Assembly: GCF_017912555.1 (NCBI RefSeq)
Contig: NZ_JAERSD010000004.1
Coordinates: forward strand, 230,804-294,803
Origin: Bacillus sp. REN3
Lineage (GTDB): Bacteria > Bacillota > Bacilli > Bacillales > Cytobacillaceae
Length of the DNA: 64,000 nucleotides
Direction: 5' to 3'
Part shown: in pieces, positions 1-9,997 of the stretch
Layout: each line of letters begins with the position of its first letter
Position numbering within the stretch: the stretch's first letter is position 1
Notes under the pieces: generated by a model
Database searches by the model: none
What the model was told of the DNA's origin: nothing
Seen by the model: only the letters and a program-made list of their open reading frames with translations
Translations under genes and position numbers: made by a program

Positions 1-259
1 CGTATGTCTTGGTATAAGTGGCTTTCCGTTCCCCCAACTTCATTGCGAACAGGCTCAAACCGAGAGCAGCCGCATCGCTTAACATATGTCCCGCATCGGA
101 AAGGAGGGCAAGGCTGTTCGTCAGCGCCCCTCCAATCACTTCCACAACCATGAATGAAGCAATTAACAGAAAAGCCCAAAATAGCGCTTTTTTATTGTTA
201 GAATGGTGGTGATGGCCATGTCCATGGCTATGGCCGTGGCCGTGCGAATGAGTTCCCAT
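1..259 (-). CDS. Cation diffusion facilitator transporter, N-terminal part (CzcD-like)
   Basis: The reading frame starts with ATG at 259 and runs off the left edge, so only 86 residues are visible. A His-rich tail (GTHSHGHGHSHGHGHHHH) is followed by a hydrophobic first helix and the SDAGHMLSDA motif that supplies metal-binding His and Asp in CDF exporters. The family exports Zn2+, Cd2+ or Co2+ from the cytoplasm in exchange for protons. The upstream palindrome at 293-312 resembles a CzrA operator, which fits metal-induced expression. The His-rich tail and motif make the family call firm; the exact metal is inferred. Confidence 0.9.
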   Translation of the reverse strand, partial: MGTHSHGHGHSHGHGHHHHSNNKKALFWAFLLIASFMVVEVIGGALTNSLALLSDAGHMLSDAAALGLSLFAMKLGERKATYTKTY

Positions 260-292
260 TCTCTGACCGCCTTTCTCCTTTACTTTTCTCTT

Positions 293-312
293 TATATGAA
301 TATATGTTCATA
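293..312. promoter_or_regulatory. CzrA/ArsR-family operator-like palindrome
   Basis: Arms ATATGAA and TTCATAT flank a 6-base centre. The site lies about 35 bases upstream of the cation exporter start. ArsR/SmtB metal sensors of the CzrA type bind sites of this shape (TGAA...TTCA in AT-rich context), so metal-dependent repression of the exporter is likely. Confidence 0.55.
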
Positions 313-585
313 TATTTAATTATGACCCAGTAATGAAAAAGGTGCAATCTTTTTTATCATTCACGGGCTTCCTTCTTCTAATACCATTTTACTTGCGGCT
401 TTACACTTCAAAAACCACTTTTAAATGAGTCCCGAATTAATGAAGGGACAAACATGGCCGAAGCAGAATATAACGGATATACTCGTTTTCCTTCCCTTCC
501 CTGGCATCGTCTTCCGTTTGCGTCTTCATTTTCCTGATATTTGTCGTCCTCTCACTCCCAAGGAAATACCTTTTTTTCCACACAC

Positions 586-615
586 ACAAAACCGGCTGCA
601 TTCACATGCAGCCGG
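586..615 (-). terminator. Terminator of spoVR
   Basis: Inverted repeat CCGGCTGCA / TGCAGCCGG with a 6-base loop, followed on the minus strand by TTTTG. It lies 18 bases after the spoVR stop codon. Confidence 0.75.
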
Positions 616-632
616 CTACACCTTTTTTTGCT

Positions 633-2036
633 TTATAAATATTTCCGGTGAACCCCTTTTCCATCGTATGTGTAAAGCATCTCCCTGCCTTCCACTACCG
701 TTTCGATATGGCATTTACGGCCCCAGAGCTGGTAAATGTAAGGAAGAACTTTCTCAAGATATTTAATATCCAGTTCGATTCCCTCGTAGCTGTGCATGAT
801 ATACAGTTCCCCATTTTTCAGGTAGTCCCCATTGGTGACGGTCAAATACGGAAAACCGCCGTTTACCCTCATGCTGACAAGCTGGTCCCTGATCTGCTCC
901 CAATCTTTGTCGACCACTTTATAGTCACGGCCCTGCTTTTGGAACAAATACATATCTTCACGCATGACTAGATCCTTCGTCAAATAATTGCGCAGGAAGG
1001 AGATGTCTGATTCAATTTCCCGTACCTCAAACATTTTATTACGCCCGGAGTCTGGTTTTACCCCGCGGCGTTTCATTTCCTCATCCGGATTATTATAACG
1101 CTCTTCAATATCTTCAAAAATCTTTATTCCTAAATAATATGGATTGATTCCCGTCTTTGATGGCTGGACAACACCTGCATTCAGCTTCGCAAATTCAATC
1201 GCTTCTCCGCTCGTCAGATCCATTTCCCTGAGGATCCGCTGGTGCCAGTAGGAAGCCCAGCCTTCGTTCATGATTTTCGTTTCCAGCTGCGGCCAGAAAT
1301 AGAGCATTTCTTCGCGCATCATGGTGAGGATGTCCCGCTGCCAATCGCTCAGCTCCCTGCTGTAGCTTTCAATGAAAAGCAACAAGTCTTTTTCCGGACG
1401 CGGTGGAAATATTTTTTGTTTTGGGGCTTTTTCTTCATGCTTGCTGGAATCCAGGTTCCATAAATCATCGTAAGGCGTGGACGCTTGCTCTGGAACATCG
1501 TCTTCTTCATCCTCTATGGACCAGCTGAGTTTCGGTCTCATCAAGGATGGATCAATATGTTCCTCAATCGCGAGGACTGCATCAAGGAAAGCTTCCACAG
1601 CTTGTTTGCCGTGTTCGATTTCATATTTCCTGATCCTTTCAGCTGTCGCAGCCATACTTTCGACCATATCACGCTTCGTATTTTGAAAGCGGACATTATT
1701 TTTAAAGAAATCACAATGCGCCAGGACATGCGCGACAATCAATTTATTCTGGATCAGCGAATTGGAATCAAGCAAGAAGGCATAACAAGGATTTGAATTA
1801 ATGACAAGCTCGTAAATTTTGGAGAGGCCAAGGTCATAATGGAGCTTCATTTTATGGAATTGTTTTCCGAAGCTCCAATGGGAAAATCGCGTTGGCATCC
1901 CATATGCTCCAAATGTATAAATGATTTCAGCAGGACAAATCTCATATCTCATCGGGTAAAAATCCAACCCGAAACCTTTCGCGATTTCGGTAATTTCTGC
2001 AATGGCATGTTCCAATGATTTTTGATCTTCTGACAC
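633..2036 (-). CDS. spoVR: SpoVR family protein (spore cortex formation)
   Basis: This 467-residue protein matches the length and sequence style of SpoVR, a cytoplasmic protein needed for normal spore cortex formation in B. subtilis. Its biochemical activity is unknown. The start is GTG at 2036 behind a GGGGGAGAAGG ribosome binding site. In many bacteria SpoVR-like (YcgB), YhbH-like (YeaH) and PrkA (YeaG) genes lie together. Here yhbH and prkA are about 53 kb away in the same window, as in Bacillus. A strong hairpin terminator follows. Confidence 0.93.
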   Translation of the reverse strand: MSEDQKSLEHAIAEITEIAKGFGLDFYPMRYEICPAEIIYTFGAYGMPTRFSHWSFGKQFHKMKLHYDLGLSKIYELVINSNPCYAFLLDSNSLIQNKLIVAHVLAHCDFFKNNVRFQNTKRDMVESMAATAERIRKYEIEHGKQAVEAFLDAVLAIEEHIDPSLMRPKLSWSIEDEEDDVPEQASTPYDDLWNLDSSKHEEKAPKQKIFPPRPEKDLLLFIESYSRELSDWQRDILTMMREEMLYFWPQLETKIMNEGWASYWHQRILREMDLTSGEAIEFAKLNAGVVQPSKTGINPYYLGIKIFEDIEERYNNPDEEMKRRGVKPDSGRNKMFEVREIESDISFLRNYLTKDLVMREDMYLFQKQGRDYKVVDKDWEQIRDQLVSMRVNGGFPYLTVTNGDYLKNGELYIMHSYEGIELDIKYLEKVLPYIYQLWGRKCHIETVVEGREMLYTYDGKGVHRKYL

Positions 2037-2118
2037 CTTCTCTCCCCCTTTCCGTGTCTTACCACAATGTATGAAAGAAAAGGGAGAAAGATGAGCGGCT
2101 TACAGCCATCAAAAAAAA

Positions 2119-2439
2119 TTACTCGCCAGGTTCCTCTGTGACAACTAATTGGAGTGTCTTCTTATCCTTCAGATGATGGCTGATTTGGACTGTGACAAGT
2201 TTCTGTCTGCCCCCTTCCATGACTTTGAAATGAAAGGAATCAACCACTTCATCAGCGCTGACTTGTCTCCTGCCTAAATACTCGTAGTCACGCACTTCCT
2301 CACCAGGGAAATCTTCCTTGATGACAGAGGTGGCAATCCGCCCATACTTTTCGTACCCTGGTTCCTCTGCCCATGCCGTTCCAATCACATTCAAAAAAAG
2401 AACGATTGTCGCAAAAATTGCTCCCATAAAATTTCTCAT
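2119..2439 (-). CDS. DUF3889 family secreted protein (YhdC-like)
   Basis: The start at ATG 2439 is chosen because GAAAGGAGG sits just upstream; a longer reading frame would begin 12 codons earlier without support. The 106-residue product has a signal peptide (charged MRN, then a hydrophobic stretch ending in AWAEEPG). The mature part contains YEKYGRIATSVIKEDFPGEE, typical of DUF3889 proteins such as YhdC, YqzG and YdhI. Function is unknown. Its position between spoVR and the yhdB-like gene matches the B. subtilis yhd region. Confidence 0.8.
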   Translation of the reverse strand: MRNFMGAIFATIVLFLNVIGTAWAEEPGYEKYGRIATSVIKEDFPGEEVRDYEYLGRRQVSADEVVDSFHFKVMEGGRQKLVTVQISHHLKDKKTLQLVVTEEPGE

Positions 2440-2625
2440 GTACTTCCTCCTTTCTTTTTCGTTAGTGTTCTGCATTTTTCAACTGAATATGTAATCAGGA
2501 ACATCATCAACAATATACAGTTAAAAGTTGATAATCCTCCAAAACCATGTTGCCCAACATTTACTGAGAAAGTTCCCGACTTAACTCCATATAATATAAT
2601 CAACTCCTTACAAGGAGGTACGGAT

Positions 2626-2880
2626 ATGAGCCATTCGGATTATGACCGGGCTTTATATTATACGCATCGGTCTGAATGGGATAATCTTCTCATTCTAATG
2701 GTCAGGACAGACGACCACTTCCTGGCCAAAAGGATTGAACATTTTCTACACGCCTATAATTTTGAAAATGATTATTCCATTATTGAAAAGCGCCTGTATT
2801 CCTTGCTTAGATATATCGATCACGCCAATGAAGCCGCCGATGATGACTTCCTGGAAACCGCTGTCCCTGGTTTAATTTAA
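2626..2880 (+). CDS. yhdB: YhdB family protein
   Basis: This 84-residue acidic, helical cytoplasmic protein starts at ATG behind CAAGGAGGTACGGAT, a near-perfect ribosome binding site. It begins MSHSDYDRALYYTHRSEWDN and resembles the small Bacillus protein YhdB, whose function is unknown. The neighbouring YhdC-like and YhcYZ-like genes support this call. The gene is monocistronic with its own terminator. Confidence 0.75.
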   Translation: MSHSDYDRALYYTHRSEWDNLLILMVRTDDHFLAKRIEHFLHAYNFENDYSIIEKRLYSLLRYIDHANEAADDDFLETAVPGLI

Positions 2881-2898
2881 CAAAAGAATTCCACCAAA

Positions 2899-2940
2899 AA
2901 ACACGGTCGCCTTCTTTAAAGGTGCCGTGTTTTCTTTTTT
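2899..2940 (+). terminator. Terminator of yhdB
   Basis: Imperfect inverted repeat ACACGGTCGCC / GGTGCCGTGT followed by TTTTCTTTTTTTT, 20 bases after the yhdB stop. Confidence 0.8.
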
Positions 2941-3140
2941 TTATTCCCTTCATCTGAAGTTCCCTTTTCGGCTAATCGAGCACCCGTTAAGGTAGGATCT
3001 GATTAGGATCGTTCCCTTCTTGCCTTTTGGGGGATCCTTATTGGTAGGTACTATCTGACCAATTTAACGTGTCCGTTTTTTAGTGTAACTTTATATCTGA
3101 CCCCGCTCGTTTCCGTTTTTCAGGCCGATTACCACTTTGG

Positions 3141-3895
3141 GCTCGATTGGCGGCTCCCTTTCGTTCCCTTTTGGCCTTCCCGGGAGTCCCTTTGGGCACA
3201 AGAAGACCTCTTGCGGTACCTTTCCACCTTCCCGGGAGACGATTTGGGCACCGCTCTTGCGGTACCTTTGGGCCCTCCCGGGAGACGATTTGGGCAAGAA
3301 AGACGCTCTTGCGGTACCTTTCCGCCCTCCCGGGAGACGATTTGGGCACGAAAGACGCTCTTGCGGTACCTTTCCGTCTTCCCGGGAGACGATTTGGGCG
3401 CGAAAGACGCTCTTGCGGTACCTTTCCACCTTCCCGGGAGACGATTTGGGCGCGAAAGACGCTCTTGCGGTACCTTTCCGTCTTCCCGGGAGACGATTTG
3501 GGCACGAAAGACGCTCTTGCGGTACCTTTCCGCCCTCCCGGGAGACGATTTGGGCACGAAAGACGCTCTTGCGGTACCTTTGGGCCCTCCCGGGAGAAGA
3601 TTTGGGCACGAAAGAGGCTCTTGCGGTACCTTTCCGCCCTCCCGGGAGACGATTTGGGCACGAAAGACGCTCTTGCGGTACCTTTCCGCCCTCCCGGGAG
3701 ACGACTTGGGCACGAGAAGACCTCTTGCGGTACCTTTCCGCCCTCCAGGGAGACGATTTGGGCACGAGAAGACCTTTTGCGTTACCTTTCCGCCTTCCCG
3801 GGAGTCCCTTTGGGCACGAGAAGACCTGCATCGTTGCCTTTTAGCTTTTTCAGGATCGCATTTGAGCTCGATCGGCTCCCTTTCGTTCCCTTTCC
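3141..3895. repeat. 52-bp tandem repeat array, 13 units
   Basis: The core CCCGGG (CCAGGG in one unit) recurs at 3179, 3231, 3277, 3329, 3381, 3433, 3485, 3537, 3589, 3641, 3693, 3745 and 3797. The period is exactly 52 except for one 46-base unit. Each unit holds GGTACC, TTTCCGCC, CTCCCGGGAGA and GATTTGGGCAC. The unit has no stop triplet on either strand, so all six frames are open. As 52 is not a multiple of three, the open frames are best read as non-coding. Outer units (GAGTCCC, AGAAGACCT) differ from inner ones (GAGACGA, AAAGACGCTC) in the same way at both ends. Related GCTCGAT...CTCCCTTTCGTTCCCTTT flanks lie at 3141-3170 and 3866-3893. Confidence 0.9.
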
Positions 3896-3897
3896 GC

Positions 3898-3921
3898 CTT
3901 TACCAGCACCTTTACCAGCAC
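3898..3921. repeat. 12-bp direct repeat, two copies
   Basis: CTTTACCAGCAC occurs twice in tandem immediately right of the 52-bp array. It looks like a further small repeat at the array edge. Confidence 0.7.
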
Positions 3922-4004
3922 CTATTTGAATACGATCATCTCTAAATCATTCCACCATAGGATTTCTGTTCTTTTGTCTCTCAGATTAAAGGCGGCTACC
4001 AGCC

Positions 4005-4640
4005 TCACAGATCATTTTTCACAGCAAAAAGTGCAGCCTGAGTCCGATCGGCAAGCCCAAGTTTCGCAAGGATATTGGATACATGGGTTTTCACTGTTTT
4101 TTCTGTGATGAACAATGACGAAGCAATTTCTTTATTGCTTTTTCCTTTGGCGATTTCCTTCAGTACTTCCAGTTCTCTTTTTGTCAAATCACTGATTGGA
4201 TTCTTCTCCTGTCTGCTCCTGCTGGTAAGATGCTTCAATACCAGGGAGGTTGCCTTCGGATGAAGCTGATCTTCCCCCTCCACAACCTTTATCAGCGCTG
4301 CCGCCAATTCATCCGGTTCGATATCTTTCAGCTGATAGCCGGATGCTCCTGCCTCTATGGCAGGTATGACATGTTCCTGATCGGCAAAGCTCGTCAGCAT
4401 CATGATTTTCACATCAGGCATTTCTGCTTTTATCAATTTGGTCGCCTCGATTCCATCTATTTCAGGCATGATCAAATCCATCAATATAACATCGGGGCGA
4501 AGCTCCCTTGCCAGTTCGACAGCTTCCTTCCCGTTTACTGCTTCACCAACAACCTCGATCTTTTCCCTGGTTTTAAAGAAGAAAACCAGCCCCCTGCGTA
4601 CGATATGGTGATCGTCTGCAATCAAGACCCTTATTGCCAT
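4005..4640 (-). CDS. NarL/LuxR-type response regulator (YhcZ-like)
   Basis: This 211-residue protein has a receiver domain (residues 1-120: acidic DD at 9-10, phospho-acceptor Asp in DVILMDLIMP, conserved Lys in YQLKDIEP) and a C-terminal LuxR-type helix-turn-helix (TKRELEVLKEIAKGKSNKEI...). It lies 41 bases downstream of the sensor kinase gene on the same strand, so the two form a two-component system. Order and neighbours match B. subtilis yhcY-yhcZ. The target genes and signal are not evident from the sequence. Confidence 0.9.
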   Translation of the reverse strand: MAIRVLIADDHHIVRRGLVFFFKTREKIEVVGEAVNGKEAVELARELRPDVILMDLIMPEIDGIEATKLIKAEMPDVKIMMLTSFADQEHVIPAIEAGASGYQLKDIEPDELAAALIKVVEGEDQLHPKATSLVLKHLTSRSRQEKNPISDLTKRELEVLKEIAKGKSNKEIASSLFITEKTVKTHVSNILAKLGLADRTQAALFAVKNDL

Positions 4641-4681
4641 AAATCACGACGCCCCTCTCTTTTTCAATCACTGCTCTCGCT

Positions 4682-5800
4682 TCAAACAGGAAGGGAGACG
4701 GAGATTTCCGTTCCCTTGCCAAGGCTGGTGTCCAGCACGAACTTGCCTCCCAACGCTTCTGTCCTTCCCTTCATGCTTTTTAAGCCAAGAGACGGAATCG
4801 CTTTTTCCGGATCGAACACAAAACCGCAACCGTCATCCTTTATTGTCATCCGGATTTCCTCCTTGCTGTTTTCCAGCTGGAGGATGACACTGCTTGCCTG
4901 GGAGTGTTTTTTACAATTCGCCAATGCTTCTTGGCCAATACGCCAGAGAGCCTCCTCGACCTTTCCTGGCAAGCTGGAAACCCCTTTAACTTCTGTTTCA
5001 AGAGACAAACCGATCATTTCAGCATATCCAGCAAGTGCACAGACAAGGCCGTTTTCAAGTCCAAAGGGTCTTAGCTGCCAGATCAACGCTCTCATTTCTC
5101 CTTGGGCTTTCTGTGCAAGATCCTGGATATAAGAAAAGGTATCCTTAATATTTGGAATATCTGTCATTTCCGCTCCGGCGCGTGCTGTGAGGCTAAGCGA
5201 AAACAATAGCTGGTTCACAGAATCATGCAAATCTCTTGCAAGCCTGTTCCTTTCGGCTGCCAAGGCGAGTTCCTGTTCTTGCTGGGTCAGCCTGATTCTT
5301 TTGATTGCTGTTCCAATCTGGAACGCGACGGCTTCGAGTAAGGCAAGCTCCTCTGCTTTAAAATGCGTTTTATAAGGCGATCCTACATTTAGAACGCCGA
5401 ATTTTTCATCCCCTGCTCTTAATGGAACCGTAGCGTGGTGGGTCAAGCCGTTTGTTTCCCCTGTCTTGTGGTGGATCGCATCTTCAATCCGCTTGCATTC
5501 AAAGATATTCGTCGCTTTATTGAGGCGGCCATCGTTGAATCGGTCCACGCACCAACAGTCGCCGCTGCACATCGGTGCATATTGGTCCAAGGACAGAGCA
5601 GGCGGCAATTCCGCTTTTGCTGCAAGCTGAAAATCGCCATCCTTGTCGATCAAAAAAATCCATCCGGTTTCAAGCCCGATGATGTTCAGAAGCTTCTTCA
5701 AAACCTCAGGAAGCACATTCCTGATTTCCGTGCCTTCATTTAATAGCTCGGCGATTTCTTTCAATATTCCAATTTCTGTTTTGTTCTGTCCAACTGCCAA
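4682..5800 (-). CDS. GAF-domain sensor histidine kinase (YhcY-like)
   Basis: This 372-residue cytoplasmic kinase has an N-terminal GAF domain (about 20-170), a HisKA_3 dimerisation region with the phospho-acceptor His in RNRLARDLHDSVNQ, and a C-terminal HATPase domain (DDGCGF, LGLKSMKGR). There is no membrane helix, so it should sense an intracellular signal. The GAF domain contains a Cys-rich CSGDCWC segment, which could act in redox or metal sensing; that is inference. It is followed at once by its response regulator gene. Confidence 0.9.
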   Translation of the reverse strand: MAVGQNKTEIGILKEIAELLNEGTEIRNVLPEVLKKLLNIIGLETGWIFLIDKDGDFQLAAKAELPPALSLDQYAPMCSGDCWCVDRFNDGRLNKATNIFECKRIEDAIHHKTGETNGLTHHATVPLRAGDEKFGVLNVGSPYKTHFKAEELALLEAVAFQIGTAIKRIRLTQQEQELALAAERNRLARDLHDSVNQLLFSLSLTARAGAEMTDIPNIKDTFSYIQDLAQKAQGEMRALIWQLRPFGLENGLVCALAGYAEMIGLSLETEVKGVSSLPGKVEEALWRIGQEALANCKKHSQASSVILQLENSKEEIRMTIKDDGCGFVFDPEKAIPSLGLKSMKGRTEALGGKFVLDTSLGKGTEISVSLPV

Positions 5801-5971
5801 ATCTTTTCACCTCATTTCTTCCATTATATCCTTTCCTGAAAAAATCCGTCTTGAAAAAAAGTCTGATTTTTCCTCAGTCAAAAGTCGCAGAAAAAGCGAC
5901 CCAGGACAGGAGATGAAAATGGTAACTTTGCTTAAGCTATTTTCGATGGACAAGGACAGAATCCAGTTAAG

Positions 5972-6007
5972 AAAAAATCCGAAGAGAAGACCTCTTCGGA
6001 TTTTTCC
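5972..6007. terminator. Bidirectional terminator between pgcA and the yhcYZ-like operon
   Basis: AAAAATCCGAAGAG / CTCTTCGGATTTTT hairpin with A and T runs on both sides. It lies 73 bases after the pgcA stop. The rest of 5801-6080 shows no gene and should hold the promoter of the two-component operon. Confidence 0.85.
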
Positions 6008-6080
6008 ATATTGAGCGGTCTGCTGATGCAGGCCTCGGCTGTAAATGCCCGTTCCACATCCAAAATGGAGATGGTGGGTT

Positions 6081-7826
6081 CTATAATTTTTTCGCTTCTT
6101 CCATTTTTTCTTCGACTAGCTTCATGAAATCCTGCTCGATCATTTGCAGCTTTTGCTTGCTGGCGAAAAGGCTGCTGTCCTTCACGCCAAAATAAAACTT
6201 AATTTTCGGCTCTGTTCCGGAGGGGCGAAGGCATAACCATGAACCATCCTCGAGATGATATTTAAGCACATTCGAAGGCGGCAGGCCGATTTTTTCTTCT
6301 TTATTGTCTTCCGTTACCCTGACCCTTGTGAGATAATCCTCAACTGCAGTCACTTTCAGGCTGCCAAGATGTTTTAACGGCTCCAAACGGAATACACCAA
6401 GTGTTTTCTGAATCAGTTCTGCGCCCTCTTTTCCTTTTAGGGTAAGGGAACGGAGACCTTCCTGATAATATCCGAACTCCTTAAATACACTTATTAGAGC
6501 TTCATATAAGGACATCCCCTTCTTTTTATAATAGGCACAGACTTCCACTGCAAGCATTGCAGCCTGGACAGCGTCCTTATCACGGGCAAAATCACCGATC
6601 AGATAACCATAGCTTTCCTCATAGCCAAACAGGAACTTATATTCCCCGGATTCCTCATAAGACTTGATTTTTTCAGCGATGAATTTGAACCCCGTCAATA
6701 CATCGATTGTCTCAGCACCGAAAGAGGATGCGATTGCCCTGCCAAGTTCAGAAGTAACGATTGTCTTCAAGACAACGCCATTAGCCGGCAGTGTTCCTTT
6801 TGCTTTCTTTTGTTTCAGGATATAATGGAGCAGCAATGAACCAGTTTGGTTTCCAGTCAGGACAACATACTCTCCCTCAGGATTTTTCACAGCTACTCCG
6901 AGGCGGTCTGCGTCAGGATCTGTGGCGATCAATAAATCTGCATCTATTTTTTTCCCTTCCCGGATAGCGAGTTCAAAAGCGGCATGCTCTTCAGGATTCG
7001 GACTCTTCACCGTGGAGAATTCGGGATCAGGCTTTTCCTGTTCCTTGACAACGACCACATTTTGATACTTCATAGCTGTAAGGATATTCCTCACCGGAGT
7101 ATTGGCTGTACCATGAAGAGGGGTGAATACAACCTTGACATCAGTCTCATCTGCTAATGAAGGATTTTCGGAAATCGTCATCAATTTTTCCAGATAAGCC
7201 CGGTCGACTTCTGGTCCGACCATCTTGATCAAGCCCTTTTCTTTGAGCTCCTGTTCAGCTAGCACTTCAATGGATAGTTCGTTCTCAATTTCATTCACTT
7301 TGGCGATGACCCTGTCGGCACCCGCAGGAGGCAGTTGGCCGCCATCATCTCCATATACTTTATAGCCATTGTATTCAGGCGGATTGTGGCTTGCGGTAAT
7401 GACAATCCCGGCAATTGCATGAAGGTGTCGGACAGCGAAACTGAGCTCCGGGGTTGGCCTCAGCTCCTCGAATACATAAGTCTGGATCCCGCGAGTCGCG
7501 AGCGTCTTTGCTGCTTCCATCGCGAATTGCGGTGATTTGTGCCGGGAATCATACGCAATCACGACTCCGCGCCGCTTTGCTTCTTCCCCATTTTCCTCTA
7601 TGTATGCAGCAAGGCCAGCTGATGCCTTCCTGACCGTATATAAGTTCATCCTATTTGTACCCGCGCCAATTTCTCCACGCATGCCGCCGGTGCCAAACTC
7701 CAGATCCTTATAAAAGCGTTCTTCCAGTTGCTGTTCATTCTGTTTAATGGACTCAAGCTCTGCCTTAATTTCTGAATCCAGTCCAGAAAAAACCAGCCAT
7801 TTCTCGGCCTTTTGTTTCCAATCCAT
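6081..7826 (-). CDS. pgcA: Alpha-phosphoglucomutase
   Basis: This 581-residue enzyme belongs to the alpha-D-phosphohexomutase family. It carries the catalytic phosphoserine loop [13 protein letters not shown], the Mg-binding loop DPDADRLG, a sugar-binding GYEES motif and the phosphate-binding RPSGTEPK. It interconverts glucose 6-phosphate and glucose 1-phosphate, feeding UDP-glucose synthesis for cell-wall and glycolipid decoration. The length matches B. subtilis PgcA (YhxB), which lies in the same neighbourhood. The ribosome binding site is AGGGAGGG. Confidence 0.93.
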   Translation of the reverse strand: MDWKQKAEKWLVFSGLDSEIKAELESIKQNEQQLEERFYKDLEFGTGGMRGEIGAGTNRMNLYTVRKASAGLAAYIEENGEEAKRRGVVIAYDSRHKSPQFAMEAAKTLATRGIQTYVFEELRPTPELSFAVRHLHAIAGIVITASHNPPEYNGYKVYGDDGGQLPPAGADRVIAKVNEIENELSIEVLAEQELKEKGLIKMVGPEVDRAYLEKLMTISENPSLADETDVKVVFTPLHGTANTPVRNILTAMKYQNVVVVKEQEKPDPEFSTVKSPNPEEHAAFELAIREGKKIDADLLIATDPDADRLGVAVKNPEGEYVVLTGNQTGSLLLHYILKQKKAKGTLPANGVVLKTIVTSELGRAIASSFGAETIDVLTGFKFIAEKIKSYEESGEYKFLFGYEESYGYLIGDFARDKDAVQAAMLAVEVCAYYKKKGMSLYEALISVFKEFGYYQEGLRSLTLKGKEGAELIQKTLGVFRLEPLKHLGSLKVTAVEDYLTRVRVTEDNKEEKIGLPPSNVLKYHLEDGSWLCLRPSGTEPKIKFYFGVKDSSLFASKQKLQMIEQDFMKLVEEKMEEAKKL

Positions 7827-8238
7827 TGGACGCCCTCCCTATCATAGTTTTTGATCTCATTGCCATTATAAAGCAAGACGGGGCAAGAGTTGAAACGTTA
7901 TTTATTTTACGCCTGAAATAAACCTACTCTTCTGGTTGGAAAAAGAATGAACTTTCATGTATGCCCATTCTTTCGACAGCCCAGGGGAAGCTCCCTATTA
8001 TCTTCTGCATAGCGGGCTTGCGAGGATGTCTAAGTTTGATGTTGCCGAACTTCCGGCCCAAGCTGCATCCCTGCTGTCATGAGTACACAGCGCATCAGCA
8101 AATGCTGCATTCCGTTCTCCATTCTCTTCGTCTCAGGGGGCTCATCAAAGCAGGAACGCCCATTCGCAAACTTTTCAACGTAAAAACTGGTCGGGCAATG
8201 ATGCTTGACTCGTTCTTCCTCCTTTTCCTTTTCAGTGA
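7827..8238. other. Intergenic region with an unrecognised minus-strand open frame
   Basis: Between pgcA and yhcX, the minus strand is open from about 8262 down to a TAG at 8030-8032. It reads as a plausible peptide with the segments HHCPTSFYVEKFANG and RSCFDEPPETKR. No start codon with a ribosome binding site precedes it; the first ATG gives only about 30 residues. It may be a decayed gene or a dispersed repeat. The promoter of pgcA should lie at the left edge. Confidence 0.3.
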
Positions 8239-8266
8239 AAAAGGCATGCCCTCGGGCTGCCTTTTC
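8239..8266 (-). terminator. Terminator of yhcX
   Basis: Minus-strand hairpin AAGGCA-GCCC / GGGC-TGCCTT followed by TTTTTC, directly after the yhcX stop. Confidence 0.65.
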
Positions 8267-8268
8267 GG

Positions 8269-9807
8269 TTATTTTTTATACTGGATGCTATATATATCAT
8301 GGCGGCGATCTTTGAGCTGGCGGACTGTTCCATCCTGGCGCTGGCGCCTTAGCACTTCCAGGTCAACGTCCCCAATCATGACCATTTCGATATTCGGGTT
8401 CGTTTCCCCGACAATCCCATCCCGCGCGAATTCAAAATCAGATGGCGAGAAAATTGCCGACTGCGCATATTGGATATCCATATTTTCCGTTTGCGGCAGG
8501 TTCCCTACTGTTCCGGAAATGACAGTATAAACCTGATTCTCTATTGCCCTTGCCTGTGAACAATAGCGAATCCTTAAATAGCCATGGCGATCCTCTGTAC
8601 AAAATGGCGTGAAAATGATTTTCGCCCCCATATCAGTCGCAAGTCTGGCCAGTTCCGGAAATTCGATATCATAACAAATAAGGATTGCAATTTTGCCGCA
8701 GTCTGTATCAAATACTTTTAGTTCATCACCGCGGCTGATTCCCCACCACCTCCGTTCATTCGGCGTGATGTGAAGCTTGTATTGTTCCTCGATCGTGCCA
8801 TCACGGCGGAACAAATATGAAATATTATAGATTTCTTCATCTTCTTCTTTTACAAAGTGGGAGCCGCCGATGATATTGATATTGTAGCGGACCGCTAAAT
8901 CCGTGAACAACTCGATATATTGCTCTGTATATTCCGTCAGTTTGCGGACTGCAAGGGAAGGGGTCTTCTCATCAAGGAAAGACATCAGCTGTGCTGTGAA
9001 AAGTTCTGGGAATACAGCAAAGTCCGAGCCTGCATCTGAAGCCACATCCGTAAAGTACTCAACTTGATGGGCAAAATCTTCAAAGGAACTGATCTGCCTC
9101 ATCATATATTGGACCACGCAAATGCGGACCGGATTGCTGGTTTTGAAGAAGCGCTTCGTCGTCGGCTGGTAATCGACATTGTTCCATTCCATCAAAGTCG
9201 CATATTTATTGGACTGGAGATCATCCGGCAAATAATTTGGATTGATCCTCATGAGCGTGAAATCATTCCTTAGCTGGAAGGATAACACGGGATCATATAT
9301 TTTATGGGAAGCTACCTGGCGGACATATTCCCTGGGGGACATCTCACCGGAATATAAATGGTAGTTCGGTATCCTTCCCCCAATGATGATGCTTTTTAGA
9401 TTCAGCTGTCTCGCAAGGTCCTTCCTTGCTTCATAGAGGCGGTAGCCTACCTTCATCCGCCTGAATTCAGGATGGGTCATGACTTCGATTCCGTAGAGAT
9501 TATAGCCATCGGGATTATGGTTCGTTATATAGCCATTATCTGTAACATCGTCCCAATTATGCCGATCGTCGTACTCATCGAAATCGATGATCAGGCTTGA
9601 GCATGATCCAACAATTTTCCCATCATATTCAGCAACGAATTGTCCTTCGGGAAAAATTTCAAGATGGCTTTCAAGCTGTTCACGCTCCCATGGGATCATT
9701 CCTGGGAAACAACTGCTTTGCATTTTGATGATTTCATCCATATCCTCATGTCTTGTATTACGGATGATCATTCTCTTCTCAAATTTGGAGAGGTCCAATT
9801 CCGACAT
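8269..9807 (-). CDS. yhcX: GNAT acetyltransferase-nitrilase fusion (YhcX)
   Basis: The 512-residue protein has an N-terminal GNAT domain (about 10-200, with RRMKVGYRLYEARKDLA in the acyl-CoA loop region) and a C-terminal carbon-nitrogen hydrolase domain (about 225-490). The nitrilase triad is visible: Glu in FAVFPELF, Lys in EQYKLHITP and Cys in AILICYDIEFPE. The two-domain layout is that of B. subtilis YhcX. The substrate is unknown; an amidase acting with an acyl or amine transfer is plausible. The gene has its own terminator and probably its own promoter. Confidence 0.9.
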   Translation of the reverse strand: MSELDLSKFEKRMIIRNTRHEDMDEIIKMQSSCFPGMIPWEREQLESHLEIFPEGQFVAEYDGKIVGSCSSLIIDFDEYDDRHNWDDVTDNGYITNHNPDGYNLYGIEVMTHPEFRRMKVGYRLYEARKDLARQLNLKSIIIGGRIPNYHLYSGEMSPREYVRQVASHKIYDPVLSFQLRNDFTLMRINPNYLPDDLQSNKYATLMEWNNVDYQPTTKRFFKTSNPVRICVVQYMMRQISSFEDFAHQVEYFTDVASDAGSDFAVFPELFTAQLMSFLDEKTPSLAVRKLTEYTEQYIELFTDLAVRYNINIIGGSHFVKEEDEEIYNISYLFRRDGTIEEQYKLHITPNERRWWGISRGDELKVFDTDCGKIAILICYDIEFPELARLATDMGAKIIFTPFCTEDRHGYLRIRYCSQARAIENQVYTVISGTVGNLPQTENMDIQYAQSAIFSPSDFEFARDGIVGETNPNIEMVMIGDVDLEVLRRQRQDGTVRQLKDRRHDIYSIQYKK

Positions 9808-9997
9808 ACAGTCTTACACACCTTTCATCTATCTATAAATACATATACCTATACCCTATCTTGCTCATATTTTAGCTTCCCCTTCAATATTTTTTAAAAA
9901 TCAGCCGTTTCAAAATCATGAAATCCTGATTGAAAATTTCTGAGGTTTTCCTTAAGATGTAATGAGGGAGACAGTCTATACCAGAGGAGAGATAGAG

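Noticed and set aside
3141..3895. CRISPR array
   Set aside because: The full 52-bp unit is repeated with few changes; there are no unique spacers between short repeats and no cas genes nearby.
3080..3945. Six long open frames (190-260 codons) on both strands
   Set aside because: They come from a 52-bp repeat without stop triplets; the unit length is not a multiple of three and there are no ribosome binding sites, so they are not proteins.
7961..8530. 189-codon plus-strand open frame
   Set aside because: Its second half is antisense to the well supported yhcX gene and no ribosome binding site or known motif is present.
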